Positions 52,694-62,099 of a stretch of 64,000 nt of DNA are shown here, piece after piece. The position numbers and the translations under genes were made by a program. The stretch lies in contig NZ_ATKM01000013.1 in assembly GCF_000418555.1 (NCBI RefSeq), positions 62,001 to 126,000 on the forward strand, written 5' to 3'. A model generated the notes under the pieces. That model had not been told where the DNA came from. It did no database searches and was given only the letters and a program-made list of their open reading frames with translations. This DNA comes from Pseudomonas sp. P818 (GTDB lineage: Bacteria; Pseudomonadota; Gammaproteobacteria; Pseudomonadales; Pseudomonadaceae). The first letter of the stretch is position 1, and each line of letters begins with the position of its first letter.

Positions 52694-53659
52694 ATGCGCC
52701 TGACCCGTCTCGCCTGTGCCGTCGCCTTCGGCCTGGCCTGCCACTCGGCCCTGGCCGCCACTGCCTATGTGTCCAACGAGAAGGATGACAGCATCAGCGT
52801 CATCGACCTCGACAGCCTGGAAGTCGCCGCCACCCTGAACGTCGGCATGCGCCCGCGCGGGTTGCTGCTGTCCTCCGACAACAAGCTCTTGTACATCTGC
52901 GCCAGCGACTCGGATCGCGTGCAGGTGATGGACCTGGCCACGCGCAAGATCATCAAGGAGCTGCCCTCCGGCGCCGACCCCGAGCAATTCGCCCTGCACC
53001 CCAACGACCGCTGGCTGTACATCTCCAACGAGGACGATGCGCTGGTCACGGTGGTCGACACCCAGAGCGACGAGGTGCTGGCGCAGATCGAAGTGGGCGT
53101 GGAGCCAGAAGGCATGGCGGTGAGCCCGGACGGCAAGTGGGCGGTCAACACCAGCGAAACCACCAACATGCTGCACTGGATCGACACCAGCACCCAGCAA
53201 CTGGTGGACAACACTCTGGTCGACCAGCGCCCGCGTCACGTCGAGTTCGACAAGGACGGCAAGCGCCTGTGGGCCTCGGCCGAGATCGGCGGCACGGTGA
53301 CGGTGCTGGACGTGGACTCGCGCCAGGTGCTCAAGGTGCTCAACTTCGCCATCAAGGGCGTGCACCCGGACAAGGTGCAGCCGGTCGGAGTCAAACTCAC
53401 CGACGACGGCAAGTACGCCTTCGTCGCCCTCGGCCCGGCCAACCATGTGGCGGTGGTGGACGCCAGGACCTTCGAGATTCTCGACTACCTGCTGGTGGGC
53501 CGGCGCGTCTGGCACCTGGCGTTCACCCCGGATCAGAAGCGCCTGCTGACCACCAACGGCGTCAGCGGCGATGTGTCGGTGATCGACGTCGATGCGCTCA
53601 AGGTGACCAAGTCGATCAAGGTCGGCCGCTACCCCTGGGGCGTGGTGGTAACGCCATGA
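52694..53659 (+). CDS. PQQ-dependent-catabolism-associated beta-propeller protein (YncE-like)
   Basis: 321 aa with a signal peptide (residues 1-21). Seven blades of the YVTN type are visible: TAYVSNEKDDSISVIDLDSLEVAATLNVG, LLYICASDSDRVQVMDLATRKI, WLYISNEDDALVTVVDTQS and more. No PQQ site is seen; the family name reflects co-occurrence. Shares a 4-bp overlap with the ATPase gene. Confidence 0.88.
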   Translation: MRLTRLACAVAFGLACHSALAATAYVSNEKDDSISVIDLDSLEVAATLNVGMRPRGLLLSSDNKLLYICASDSDRVQVMDLATRKIIKELPSGADPEQFALHPNDRWLYISNEDDALVTVVDTQSDEVLAQIEVGVEPEGMAVSPDGKWAVNTSETTNMLHWIDTSTQQLVDNTLVDQRPRHVEFDKDGKRLWASAEIGGTVTVLDVDSRQVLKVLNFAIKGVHPDKVQPVGVKLTDDGKYAFVALGPANHVAVVDARTFEILDYLLVGRRVWHLAFTPDQKRLLTTNGVSGDVSVIDVDALKVTKSIKVGRYPWGVVVTP

Positions 53660-54528
53660 ATGCGCTTCAGGTGAGCGGCGTCGGTTTCGCCTATGGCGCC
53701 CGCCAGGCGCTCAAAGACCTGACCTTCGAGCTGGCGCCAGGGCGTTTCGGCGCCCTGCTCGGCCCCAACGGCGCCGGCAAGTCCACGCTGATCGCCCTGC
53801 TCACTCGCCTGTACGACCTGCAGCAGGGCGACATCCGCATCTTCGGCCACAGCCTGCGCGACGAACCGCGCCAGGCGCTGCGCCAGCTCGGCGTGGTGTT
53901 CCAGCAGAGCACGCTGGATCTCGACCTGTCCGTGCAGCAGAACCTCGCCTATCACGCCGCGCTGCACGGCATGCCGCGCCGCGAGGCACAGGCACGTATC
54001 GACGAGGAGCTGCTGCGCCAGGATCTCGCTGAGCGTCGTCACGACAAGGTGCGCACGCTCAATGGCGGCCACCGCCGCCGCGTGGAAATCGCCCGCGCCC
54101 TGCTCCATCAACCGCGCCTGCTGCTGCTCGACGAGGCCAGCGCCGGGCTCGATCCGGCCAGCCGCCTGGCGCTGGGCCGGCACGTGCGCAACCTGTGCCG
54201 CGAGCAGGGTCTGTGCGTGCTATGGACCACCCATCTGCTGGACGAGATCGAGCCCAGCGACGACCTGCTGATCCTGCACCGCGGCGAGCGCGTGGCCTGG
54301 GGCAAGGCCAGCCAGTTCGGCGACGACCTGGCCATCAGTTTCGCCCGCCTGACCGGCGACGAGGCGCTGGGCCGTGGCCATGTGCGCGAGGCGATCCGAC
54401 CGAACCTGGATGCCCAGGCCCGTAGGAGCGGCTTCAGCCGCGAGATCCACGATGTCGAAGAGCTCGCGGCTAACGCGGAGCGCCGCCCGGCCACCTCCAC
54501 AGATTCCACAAAGGAGCCGCAACCATGA
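53656..54528 (+). CDS. ABC transporter ATP-binding protein of PQQ-linked catabolism, with REP-encoded C-terminus
   Basis: 290 aa. Walker A GPNGAGKST (38-46), Q-loop VVFQQS, a signature written LNGGHRRRVEIARALL in place of LSGGQ (a feature of this subfamily), Walker B LLLLDEAS and H-loop His in WTTHLLDE. The true domain ends near residue 255. The last 35 residues ([22 protein letters not shown] and on) are encoded by a REP pair at 54421-54492. It overlaps the permease by 4 bp. Confidence 0.9.
   Translation: MNALQVSGVGFAYGARQALKDLTFELAPGRFGALLGPNGAGKSTLIALLTRLYDLQQGDIRIFGHSLRDEPRQALRQLGVVFQQSTLDLDLSVQQNLAYHAALHGMPRREAQARIDEELLRQDLAERRHDKVRTLNGGHRRRVEIARALLHQPRLLLLDEASAGLDPASRLALGRHVRNLCREQGLCVLWTTHLLDEIEPSDDLLILHRGERVAWGKASQFGDDLAISFARLTGDEALGRGHVREAIRPNLDAQARRSGFSREIHDVEELAANAERRPATSTDSTKEPQP
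54421..54492. repeat. REP pair forming the 3' end of the ABC ATPase gene
   Basis: CGTAGGAGCGGCTTCAGCCGCGAG and the inverse CTCGCGGCTAACGCGGAGCG flank a short centre. The stretch is read in frame and followed by the real stop at 54528. Confidence 0.85.
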
Positions 54529-55316
54529 CCGCTTACTGGGAATGCCTGCGCGGCATCGTCCTGCGCGAATGGCTGCGCTTCGTCCTGCAGCGCTCGCGCT
54601 TTCTCAGCACCCTGGTGCGCCCGCTGCTGTGGCTGCTGGTGTTCGCTGCCGGCTTTCGCGCCGCGCTGGGCATCGCCATCATCGAGCCATACGACACCTA
54701 CATCACCTACGACACCTACATCGTGCCGGGCCTGGCCTGCATGATCCTGCTGTTCAACGGCATGCAGGGCTCGCTGTCGATGGTCTACGACCGCGAGATG
54801 GGCAGCATGCGCGTGCTGCTCACCAGCCCGCTGCCGCGCGCCTTCCTGCTGGTGGCCAAGCTGCTGGCCACAGCGCTGATCTCGCTGCTGCAGGTCTATG
54901 CCTTCCTCGCCATCGCCTGGGTCTACGGGGTGCAACCGCCGGCATGGGGCCTGCTCGCCGCACTGCCGGCGCTGCTACTGGTGGCGCTGCTGCTCAGCGC
55001 ACTGGGCTTGCTGCTGTCCAACGGCATACGGCAACTGGAGAACTTCGCCGGGGTGATGAATTTCGTCATCTTCCCCATGTTCTTCCTGTCGTCGGCGCTG
55101 TACCCGCTGTGGAAGATGCGCGAGTCCAGCGAGTGGCTGTACTGGCTGTGCGCGGCCAACCCCTTCACCCATGCCGTTGAGCTGGTGCGCAACGCGCTGT
55201 ACCTGCGCCTGCATGTCGAGGCGCTGGCAGTATGTATCGGCCTGACGCTGCTGCTCACCCTGCTCGCCGTGGTCACCTTCAACCCGCAGCACGCGGCGCT
55301 GCGCAAGGCGGGTTAG
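54525..55316 (+). CDS. ABC transporter permease of PQQ-linked catabolism
   Basis: 263 aa with six hydrophobic helices; an ABC-2 type fold as in drug and polysaccharide exporters, with the GREMGSMRVLL-like helix (YDREMGSMRVLLTSPLPRAF). A short internal duplication, YDTYITYDTYI, lies in the loop after helix 1. Named for co-occurrence with quinoprotein alcohol oxidation. What is moved is unknown; export of a toxic aldehyde or acid has been suggested for the group. Confidence 0.88.
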   Translation: MTAYWECLRGIVLREWLRFVLQRSRFLSTLVRPLLWLLVFAAGFRAALGIAIIEPYDTYITYDTYIVPGLACMILLFNGMQGSLSMVYDREMGSMRVLLTSPLPRAFLLVAKLLATALISLLQVYAFLAIAWVYGVQPPAWGLLAALPALLLVALLLSALGLLLSNGIRQLENFAGVMNFVIFPMFFLSSALYPLWKMRESSEWLYWLCAANPFTHAVELVRNALYLRLHVEALAVCIGLTLLLTLLAVVTFNPQHAALRKAG

Positions 55317-55628
55317 GTACGCGCGGTCAGGATCGCGGATGAATTGTTCATACAGGGTGCCCGTCGATGACGCATGCGGCCTGGAGGCAGCATGACCGCA
55401 GCACAGGCTTGCCGGTAGGAGCGGATTTATCCGCGAAAAGGGGCTGGCAGCTAGCGTTCCAGAATCGCGAATAAATTCGCTCCTACAAAAAACATCGGCA
55501 TGCTCCGTGACAGGTTCAGCCACCATCACATCTACTACTTTGGTACTGGTTTTCCTCTCCAACGTAGAATTCCCAAGCCTGCGACCATGGCCTGTAATAC
55601 CACTACAACAATAAGTAGAGACCTTGCC
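55317..55628. repeat. Intergenic region with REP pair (55415-55486) and promoter motif
   Basis: 312 bp without a gene. It holds GTAGGAGCGGATTTATCCGCGA and its inverse CGCGAATAAATTCGCTCCTAC at 55415-55486, and the motif at 55532-55549. The rest shows nothing specific. Confidence 0.8.
55532..55549 (+). promoter_or_regulatory. Candidate regulator site upstream of the CXXCW-type gene
   Basis: CTACTACTTTGGTACTGG contains TACT-TT-GGTA, one base from the palindrome at 51154-51170, about 80 bp before the start at 55629. Confidence 0.55.
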
Positions 55629-56204
55629 ATGAAGTACCGTCTGCCCATGCAAGCGGGCCTGATGCTCGCCTGCGTGCTACTGACCTGCCTTGCGCAGGCC
55701 GAAGAGCTTTTCGACGCCGATGGTTATCGCAGCAGCCAGTACCGCAGCCCGACGCCGTCCAGTCTGGAAGGTGTACAGGTCGTCGATACACCCGCCCTGC
55801 AGAAGCTCCTGGCCGAGCGCCCGGACACCCGCCTGATCGACGTCTACCGCCGCCCCTTCGTGCAGGACCGCTTCGTCGAGGACGCCCCCCACGCCAATCT
55901 GCCCGGCAGTCTGTGGCTGGCCAATGCCGGCGACGGCAACCTGGCCCCCCAATGGCAGCGCTACTTCACCCACTACCTGCACCAGCGGAGCCGTGGCGAC
56001 GTGCGCCAACCCTTCGTGTTCTACTGCCGCTCCGACTGCTGGCTGAGCTGGAACGCCGCGCGTCGCGCCCATGCCATGGGCTATCGCCAGCTCTACTGGT
56101 ACCGTGATGGTGTCGATGCCTGGGAGCAGGCCGGCCTGCCTCTGGTGCCCGCTCAGCCCGCCGAACTGCCTGCTGCTTTCCTCACGCCCACTGCCACACC
56201 ATAA
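55629..56204 (+). CDS. PQQ-dependent-catabolism-associated rhodanese-like protein (CXXCW type)
   Basis: 191 aa with a signal peptide (residues 1-24). A rhodanese-like fold with [16 protein letters not shown]: the Cys-x-x-x-Cys-Trp pair that names the family. A thiol or redox role in the periplasm is likely. It stands before the response regulator gene, 23 bp apart, so the two may be one unit driven from the motif at 55532. Confidence 0.88.
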   Translation: MKYRLPMQAGLMLACVLLTCLAQAEELFDADGYRSSQYRSPTPSSLEGVQVVDTPALQKLLAERPDTRLIDVYRRPFVQDRFVEDAPHANLPGSLWLANAGDGNLAPQWQRYFTHYLHQRSRGDVRQPFVFYCRSDCWLSWNAARRAHAMGYRQLYWYRDGVDAWEQAGLPLVPAQPAELPAAFLTPTATP

Positions 56205-56227
56205 TCACGACAACGAGGTGCAAGGCC

Positions 56228-56893
56228 ATGTACAAGATTCTGATTGCCGACGACCATCCGCTGTTTCGTGAAGCCATCCACAACGTCATCGCCGACGGGT
56301 TTCCCGGCAGCGAGATCATGGAAACCGCCGACCTGGACAGCGCCCTGGAGCTGACCCAGAGCCACGACGACCTGGATCTGATCCTGCTCGACCTGAACAT
56401 GCCCGGCATGCACGGTCTGGGCGGGCTGATGAACCTGCGCAACGAGGCGCCGACCATCCCGGTGGTGATCGTTTCCGCCGAACAGGACAAGCAGATCGTG
56501 CTGCAAGCCATCACCTATGGCGCAGTGGGTTTCATCACCAAGTCGTCGCCGCGGGCGCAGATGACCGAGGCCATCGCGCAGATTCTCGACGGCAACGTCT
56601 ACCTGCCGCCGGACATCATCCGTTCGCAGAAGAGCGGCAGCTCGCGCCAGCACCACGACAACCCCAGCATCGCCCCCGAACTGCTGCAGGCCCTGACGCG
56701 CAAGCAACTGCTGGTGCTCGAGCGCATGACCAAGGGCGAGTCGAACAAGCAGATCGCCTACAGCCTGGATATCGCCGAAACCACGGTCAAAGCCCACGTT
56801 TCGGCCATCCTGCGCAAGCTCAATGTGCATAACCGTGTGCAGGCGATTCTCTCGGCCGGCGATATCGACTTCGCCTCCTATCTGCGGCGCTAG
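56228..56893 (+). CDS. erbR: LuxR-type response regulator ErbR/AgmR (PedR1)
   Basis: 221 aa. Receiver domain with Asp55 in [10 protein letters not shown] and Lys in FITKSSPRA; LuxR-type helix-turn-helix in the C-terminus ([36 protein letters not shown]). AgmR/ErbR/PedR1 activates pqq and exa/ped genes in pseudomonads. It lies next to the NahK-type kinase, separated by a GNAT gene and repeats. It is a likely binder of the TACY-TT-GGTA sites. Confidence 0.9.
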   Translation: MYKILIADDHPLFREAIHNVIADGFPGSEIMETADLDSALELTQSHDDLDLILLDLNMPGMHGLGGLMNLRNEAPTIPVVIVSAEQDKQIVLQAITYGAVGFITKSSPRAQMTEAIAQILDGNVYLPPDIIRSQKSGSSRQHHDNPSIAPELLQALTRKQLLVLERMTKGESNKQIAYSLDIAETTVKAHVSAILRKLNVHNRVQAILSAGDIDFASYLRR

Positions 56894-57025
56894 CTGCGCA
56901 AGAGTGAGCGTCGATCCCGCGCGCGACCTCTGGGCTCCCGCCTTCGCGGGAGTGACGCACGAGGTTGTCCTGACTCCTGCCATCAACCCGTGCTAAAACG
57001 GCGGCCTCACCGATCGGAGCCCACC

Positions 57026-57445
57026 ATGCACATCCGCCCCTTCCAGCTCTCCGACGAAGCCGCCGTCGTCGACCTCTGGCAACGCTGTGACCTGACCCGC
57101 CCGTGGAACGATCCGCACAAGGACATCCAGCGCAAGCTTACGGTGCAGCCTGAGCTGTTTCTGGTTGGGGAAATCGACGGCAAGCTGGTGGCCTCGGCCA
57201 TGGCCGGCTACGAAGGCCATCGCGGCTGGGTCAACTACCTGGCGGTATGCCCCGAGCGGCGCCAGCAGGGCCTGGCCCGTCAGCTTATGACCTATATCGA
57301 AGCGCAACTTCTGGCCCTGGGCTGTCCCAAACTCAGCCTGCAGGTGCGCGACACCAACGCGGCGGCATTGGCCTTCTACGAGCGGCTTGGCTACAAGATC
57401 GATGCCTCGGTCAGCCTCGGTAAGCGGCTGATTGCGGATGATTGA
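57026..57445 (+). CDS. GNAT acetyltransferase, YpeA type
   Basis: 139 aa from ATG 57026. Single GNAT domain with the acetyl-CoA loop VCPERRQQGLARQLMTYIEAQLLALG and LQVRDTNAAALAFYERLGYKID, typical of the YpeA group. No link to alcohol oxidation is evident. It lies between erbR and REP-type repeats. Confidence 0.88.
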   Translation: MHIRPFQLSDEAAVVDLWQRCDLTRPWNDPHKDIQRKLTVQPELFLVGEIDGKLVASAMAGYEGHRGWVNYLAVCPERRQQGLARQLMTYIEAQLLALGCPKLSLQVRDTNAAALAFYERLGYKIDASVSLGKRLIADD

Positions 57446-57460
57446 CCGCACGCCCGTGTC

Positions 57461-57612
57461 GTAGGGTGGATCATGCTCTACCGATCCACCGCTGCGGTGG
57501 ATGTAAAAAGCGACATCCACCCTACGGCCCTACTCGCCAAAGCGAATCGTAGCCCGGATGAAATCCGGGGCAGAACGGCGTGATCCTTCCCGAAATTGCA
57601 TCCGGGCTGCGG
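57461..57612. repeat. Two REP-type palindromes
   Basis: GTAGGGTGGATC...GACATCCACCCTAC (57461-57526) and GTAGCCCGGATGAAATCCGG...CATCCGGGCTGC (57549-57612). The second is the same unit as at 40309-40369. Confidence 0.85.
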
Positions 57613-57677
57613 GATCGTGGCGACCTGAGCGTAGGGCGTCCGTAACGTGCGCCGTGCGTAACGGAGCCCACGTCATC

Positions 57678-60320
57678 TCAAACCCCGGCCCCACGCTCCA
57701 TCAAATGACTCATCGCCGCCTTCAGTTTCATCGGCCGTACCGGTTTGTGCAGCAGGCTGTGGCCGAGCTCGCGCATCTGCTGCTTGAGCTCATTGCTGTA
57801 GTTGGCGGTGATCATCAGCGCCGGTAGCGGCGTGCTGCGTCGGGCGTTGATCTGCGCCACGGCGTCGACACCATTGCGCTCGTCATCGAGGTGATAGTCG
57901 GCGATCAGCAGGTCGGCCTCGGCGTGGTAGTTGTCCACCTGGCGCGCCAGGTCTTCTTCGGACAGGGCGGTAACCACGCGACAGCCCCAGCCTTCGAGCA
58001 GGGTGCGCATACCGGCGCAGATCGCCGCGTCGTTATCCAGCACCCACACCCGCGCGCCGCTGAGGCGTTCGAGCAACTGATCCGGGCTGTCCTGCACCCT
58101 GCGCGCGCGGGGTGCGCGGCGGGTCAGCGGTACCTCAACGGCGAACATCGAGCCCCTGCCCTGCTGCGACGCCACGCGAATGCGGTGGCCAAGCATGCGG
58201 GCGATCTTCTCGACGATCGCCAGCCCCAGGCCCAGGCCGCGGTCCTGCTTGCGCTGCACGTTATCGCCGCGTTTGAACTCCTGGAATATCTCGCCGAGCT
58301 TGTCCTGGGCGATGCCGATGCCGGTGTCCCAGACCTCGATGGACAGGCTGTTGCCGCGCCGCCGGCAGCCCAGCAGGATGCGCCCGCTGGCGGTGTAGCG
58401 AATGGCGTTGCTAAGGAAGTTGCGCAGAATCCGCGCCAGCAGCTGCACGTCGCTGCGTACCAGCGCCGAGCTGGGCAGGTAGTCCAGACGCAGGCCCTCG
58501 CTACGGGCGATCTGGTGGTACTCGGCAGCCAGGTTTTCCAGCAGCTCGCTGACGGCAAACGGCGCGATATCCGGCTTGATCACCCCGGCATCGAGCTTGG
58601 AAATGTCCACCAGCGTGCCGAGCAGGCTCTCGACGTCTTCCAGCGAGTTGCTGACGTTGCGCACCAGCGGCGCGCAGCCGGACAGGTCCTTCTTCTCCAG
58701 CAGCGCACTGGTGAACAACCGCGCGGCGTTGAGCGGCTGCAGCAGATCGTGGCTGACCGCGGCGAGGAACTTGGTCTTGGACAGGTTGGCCTGCTCGGCC
58801 TCGCCCTTGGCCTCACGCAGGCGTGCCTCCATCTGCGTGCGCTCGTCGATCTCGCGGCGCAGCTGGTCGTTCACCGTGGTCAGTTCGGCGGTACGCTCGC
58901 GCACGCGCTGCTCCAGATGCTGGTAGGCCTGGTGCAGCGCCTCGGCGGTGCGGCGGCGCTCGGTGATGTCGCGGATCAGCACGAAGATACCGACCACCTC
59001 GCCGCTGGCCTGGCGATTGGGCACGTAGGAACGCAGCATGTAGCGCTCCTGGCCGTTGTGGTTGGTTTCGGCGAATTCGAAGGTCACGCTCTCGCCGGAC
59101 AGCGCCAGCTCGACGTAGGGCTCCAGGCGCTGGCAATGCTCCTCGCTGTGCACTTCGCGCAGGCTCTGGCCGAGCATGGCGCCGCGCGGCCAGCAGTACC
59201 ATTCCTCGTAGACCTTGTTGGTGAATTCGTAGACCAGATCGGCCGACAGATAGGCGATCAGCGCCGGCACGTGGTCGGTGATCAGACGGATCCAGCGCTC
59301 GCTGTCGCTCAGCGCCTGGGCCTGGCGATGACGCTCGGTGATATCGGTGAAGGTATTGACGAAGCCGCCGGTAGGCAGCGGATGGGTGCGCACTTCCAGC
59401 ATGCGCCCGTCGAACAGGCGCACCTCCACCTGACGCATTGGCTTGCCAGCGGCATCGCGGCTGTCCGGGGTCAGCGGCTCAAGTTCGCTTTCCGCCATCA
59501 CTTCGGCGAACGGCCGATGCGCGTTGATCGGCGCCAGCCCGCAGAGTTCGAGGAAACGGTGATTCCACAACTCCAGCGCGCCTTCGGCATTGACCATGGC
59601 CATGCCCTGCGACAGGTTGTCGACCGCGCGCTGCAGCAGGCGCGACTTCTGCGCCAGGGCCTGCTCGCGGCGCAGCGCCTCGCTCTGCTTCACCTCGGTG
59701 ATGTCGGTGTAGAGGATCACCAGCCCGCCTTCGCGGGTCGGCCGCTCGCTGACCTGCACCCAGCGCCCGTCCTGCAGACGGAACAGGCTGGGCTCGCCCT
59801 CCTTGCCCAGCTGCGCCTCCACCACCAGCCCGGTGCTGCGGCTCAGGCGCTTGATCTCCTCCAGCCGCGTGCCCGTGCCGATACGCGCCCGGCTGCGCGC
59901 CCACAATGCCTTGAAGCGGCTGTTGAACAACACGATGCGCTGACGATCGTCGAACAGCACGAAGGCATCGGAGATGCTCTCGATGGCGTCGATCAGGTGC
60001 TGGTGGGCAGTCTCGGCGCGCAACCGCGCATCACTGAGCAACTGGTTACTGGATTTCAGTTCGGCCATTGCCTGGTTCAGCGCGTCGGTGCGCTCGCGCA
60101 CCTGCTCGGACAGCACCACCGAATGCTGGAAGGCCGCGTAGGCGTCATCGCCACGGGAATGGATCGACTCGACCCGCTCGATCAGCGCGGCGTTGATGCG
60201 CTTGAGCTTGGCGTTCTCCTGCTCCAGCGCCGCACAGCGTGCCTGCAGCTCAGCGCTCGCCACGCCCAACAGGTCGGCCAATGGCGACACCGGTGAAGGT
60301 CTGGTTGATGTGCATGCCAT
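57678..60320 (-). CDS. nahK: Hybrid sensor kinase, NahK/ErcS-prime type
   Basis: 880 aa without membrane helices. Coiled coil (20-105), three PAS regions (about 108-205, 230-330, 340-450), HisKA His524 in SHDLLQPLN, HATPase (GLGLGLAIVEKIARMLG) and C-terminal receiver with Asp in LIADYHLDDERNG. PA1976 is NahK/ErcS-prime, a hybrid kinase that controls biofilm dispersal through the NosP partner. The ErbR gene is near. Start ATG 60320 overlaps nosP by 71 bp; GTG at 60263 is an alternative. Confidence 0.87.
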   Translation of the reverse strand: MACTSTRPSPVSPLADLLGVASAELQARCAALEQENAKLKRINAALIERVESIHSRGDDAYAAFQHSVVLSEQVRERTDALNQAMAELKSSNQLLSDARLRAETAHQHLIDAIESISDAFVLFDDRQRIVLFNSRFKALWARSRARIGTGTRLEEIKRLSRSTGLVVEAQLGKEGEPSLFRLQDGRWVQVSERPTREGGLVILYTDITEVKQSEALRREQALAQKSRLLQRAVDNLSQGMAMVNAEGALELWNHRFLELCGLAPINAHRPFAEVMAESELEPLTPDSRDAAGKPMRQVEVRLFDGRMLEVRTHPLPTGGFVNTFTDITERHRQAQALSDSERWIRLITDHVPALIAYLSADLVYEFTNKVYEEWYCWPRGAMLGQSLREVHSEEHCQRLEPYVELALSGESVTFEFAETNHNGQERYMLRSYVPNRQASGEVVGIFVLIRDITERRRTAEALHQAYQHLEQRVRERTAELTTVNDQLRREIDERTQMEARLREAKGEAEQANLSKTKFLAAVSHDLLQPLNAARLFTSALLEKKDLSGCAPLVRNVSNSLEDVESLLGTLVDISKLDAGVIKPDIAPFAVSELLENLAAEYHQIARSEGLRLDYLPSSALVRSDVQLLARILRNFLSNAIRYTASGRILLGCRRRGNSLSIEVWDTGIGIAQDKLGEIFQEFKRGDNVQRKQDRGLGLGLAIVEKIARMLGHRIRVASQQGRGSMFAVEVPLTRRAPRARRVQDSPDQLLERLSGARVWVLDNDAAICAGMRTLLEGWGCRVVTALSEEDLARQVDNYHAEADLLIADYHLDDERNGVDAVAQINARRSTPLPALMITANYSNELKQQMRELGHSLLHKPVRPMKLKAAMSHLMERGAGV

Positions 60321-61431
60321 TGAACTGCTCTCCGTAGGTGTTGAAGCCGATCACCCGCTGCTGGCGCAGCAGTGTGGCGACCGACTCGACGCCGCCATCG
60401 TTCTCGATCTCCAGGCGGCGCAGAAAGCAGTCGCAGCCGATGGTCAGCAGCAGCGGACCGAGGCGCTGCTCCAGCCCGGCGAACAGCTGCGCAAGGTTCG
60501 GCAGCAAGGGGCCCGGGCGCATGGCGGTGAGGACGATGCCGTTCTCCACCGCGCAGTAGAAGGTCAGGCTGAGGTCGTCGTGCACCTGCTGGATCGAGCG
60601 CACGTAGTAGTGATCGCTGATCCGCACTGCCAGCGGATAGGCAGCGAACGCGCGCAGATCCAGGGCCTCGACCGGCACGCCGATCAGCTCGGCATATTCC
60701 TGCGCGGCCGGCGCAGCATTGAGCTCAAACACCCGCCGCGTGGCACTGTCGGCACGGGTCACCACCAGCTTCTCGGCACTGGGCTGGATGTGATGGGTGC
60801 TGAACACTTCGAACTCCAGCCAGGTGTTGAACAGCACCACGACCGCCGCACCGCTGTGAAAACGGCCGCCGTGATAGACGTGGGTGTGAGTCAGGTGGTT
60901 GTCGTCGCCGGCCGAGCCGCCGAAGTGCGGGATGCTGCCCAGCGCCGCACTGAGTGCACCGAGCACCAGTTCCTCGCGACTGGACAGGCCATCGAGCAAG
61001 GTCAGGGCGAAGCTGTGGCCCTTGATCGAGGCCAGCTCGTTGCTGCGGCAATCCTTGACCAGACCATCGACCAGTTGCTGCGCATCGAGCAGATTGAAGC
61101 GCTCCATCTCGTCGATCAGCACGCTGGCGATGGAGAAGCAGCGCAGATCGAAGCCCAGCGCCACCACGCAGCCACGACCGTAGCCCTGCGGGGTAATCTC
61201 GCCGGCGCTGGTACAGCCCACCAGGCTGACGCCACCGAAGTGCGCCTCCAGCGCCTGGCCGAGGCCGTCGAGATCGTATTCGGCCGAGCAGAAGAACAGC
61301 ACGAAGCCGAGATAGGGATGGATCAGCTGACGTGCCAGTTCCTGGGCGGCCAATTCCACATCCTTCGTGCTGGAGACGGCGCTAAGCACGCCCTCCGACT
61401 GTTCCAAGGCCATATCACGCCCCAAATGCAC
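60250..61431 (-). CDS. nosP: FIST-domain protein, NosP-like heme/NO sensor
   Basis: 393 aa. FIST domain (about 30-220, VSLVGCTSAGEITPQGYGRGCVVALG, GGSAGDD) and FIST_C domain (225-380, ending IGFNTYGEQFNG). NosP of P. aeruginosa (PA1975) binds heme and nitric oxide and inhibits NahK. The gene here directly precedes a NahK-type kinase and overlaps it, so the sensor and kinase pair is conserved. A motif copy lies about 55 bp above the start. ATG 61413 is an alternative start. Confidence 0.85.
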   Translation of the reverse strand: MHLGRDMALEQSEGVLSAVSSTKDVELAAQELARQLIHPYLGFVLFFCSAEYDLDGLGQALEAHFGGVSLVGCTSAGEITPQGYGRGCVVALGFDLRCFSIASVLIDEMERFNLLDAQQLVDGLVKDCRSNELASIKGHSFALTLLDGLSSREELVLGALSAALGSIPHFGGSAGDDNHLTHTHVYHGGRFHSGAAVVVLFNTWLEFEVFSTHHIQPSAEKLVVTRADSATRRVFELNAAPAAQEYAELIGVPVEALDLRAFAAYPLAVRISDHYYVRSIQQVHDDLSLTFYCAVENGIVLTAMRPGPLLPNLAQLFAGLEQRLGPLLLTIGCDCFLRRLEIENDGGVESVATLLRQQRVIGFNTYGEQFNGMHINQTFTGVAIGRPVGRGER

Positions 61432-61480
61432 CTGCTGATCATGGGGAAATTCTACGAAGGAGGCCGCAGACGCCCCATGC

Positions 61481-61533
61481 TACTTGAGTACTGGGTAGTA
61501 GATCCGTAGGGCGTACTCGCGAAGCAGTACGCC
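61481..61533 (-). promoter_or_regulatory. nosP upstream region: motif copy and small palindrome
   Basis: TACTTGAGTACTGGGTAGTAG (61481-61501, one of the weaker motif copies) and a hairpin GGGCGTACT-CGCGAAGC-AGTACGCCC (61509-61533). The rest of 61432-61634 shows nothing clear. Confidence 0.35.
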
Positions 61534-61634
61534 CGCGCCAAGGGCAATCGTGGGATGCGACCCCGGATTTCATACGGGCCACCTCGTTCGTCTTCACGAA
61601 TGGGGAGCTGTTGCTGCATGTCGCACCAGCGTTC

Positions 61635-62027
61635 TTACAGAGCCGGCCAGAACACCAGGGTCAGCACGAACATCCCGGCGTAGAAGCCGATCTCCAGAGT
61701 TTCCGTCCACGGCTGGATGCGCTTGATCGCGCCATGTACATGCACCAGCACCATCAGCAGGGCCACCGCGGCCAGCACCTCGAAGGTGGTGTGAAGCGCT
61801 TCACCAGTCAGCGCGGCGCGCAGCATCAGCGCTTCGACGATCAGGATGAAGGCGCCCAGGCAACGCCCAAAGTACACCGCGAGGTCGATGTCCCGCGGGA
61901 TGCGCCAGCGCATCAGGCGCGCCCAGGTCAGCGGCACGAGGAAGATGGGTAACGCGAAGAGCAGCGTGGTACTGATCACCAGTACCAGCAGGTAGGTTTG
62001 AGCCGATTCGCTCCAGAGTCCGATCAT
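61635..62027 (-). CDS. Four-helix membrane protein, unknown function
   Basis: 130 aa with four hydrophobic helices (about 12-34, 53-72, 81-98, 110-129). It resembles DUF6644-like proteins in pattern but I cannot confirm the family. Two His lie in LVHVHGAIK. It lies behind the porin gene on the same strand, 73 bp away with a GGGAGGCCC inverted repeat near 62062-62079 between them. Function unknown. Confidence 0.65.
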   Translation of the reverse strand: MIGLWSESAQTYLLVLVISTTLLFALPIFLVPLTWARLMRWRIPRDIDLAVYFGRCLGAFILIVEALMLRAALTGEALHTTFEVLAAVALLMVLVHVHGAIKRIQPWTETLEIGFYAGMFVLTLVFWPAL

Positions 62028-62099
62028 CAGGTTTTTCTCTTTCGATCCCTAAAAGAACGGGAGGCCCTTGGGCCTCCCGTAGTCGACAAGCCGTGTGGC

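Noticed and set aside
54685..54725. YDTYITYDTYI duplication in the ABC permease as a recent tandem repeat
   Set aside because: Short, in a loop, and the two DNA copies are too short to call a functional repeat; kept only as a note in the gene entry.
57891..60296. 800-codon plus-strand frame antisense to nahK
   Set aside because: It mirrors the biased third positions of the kinase gene; no start signal or domain.
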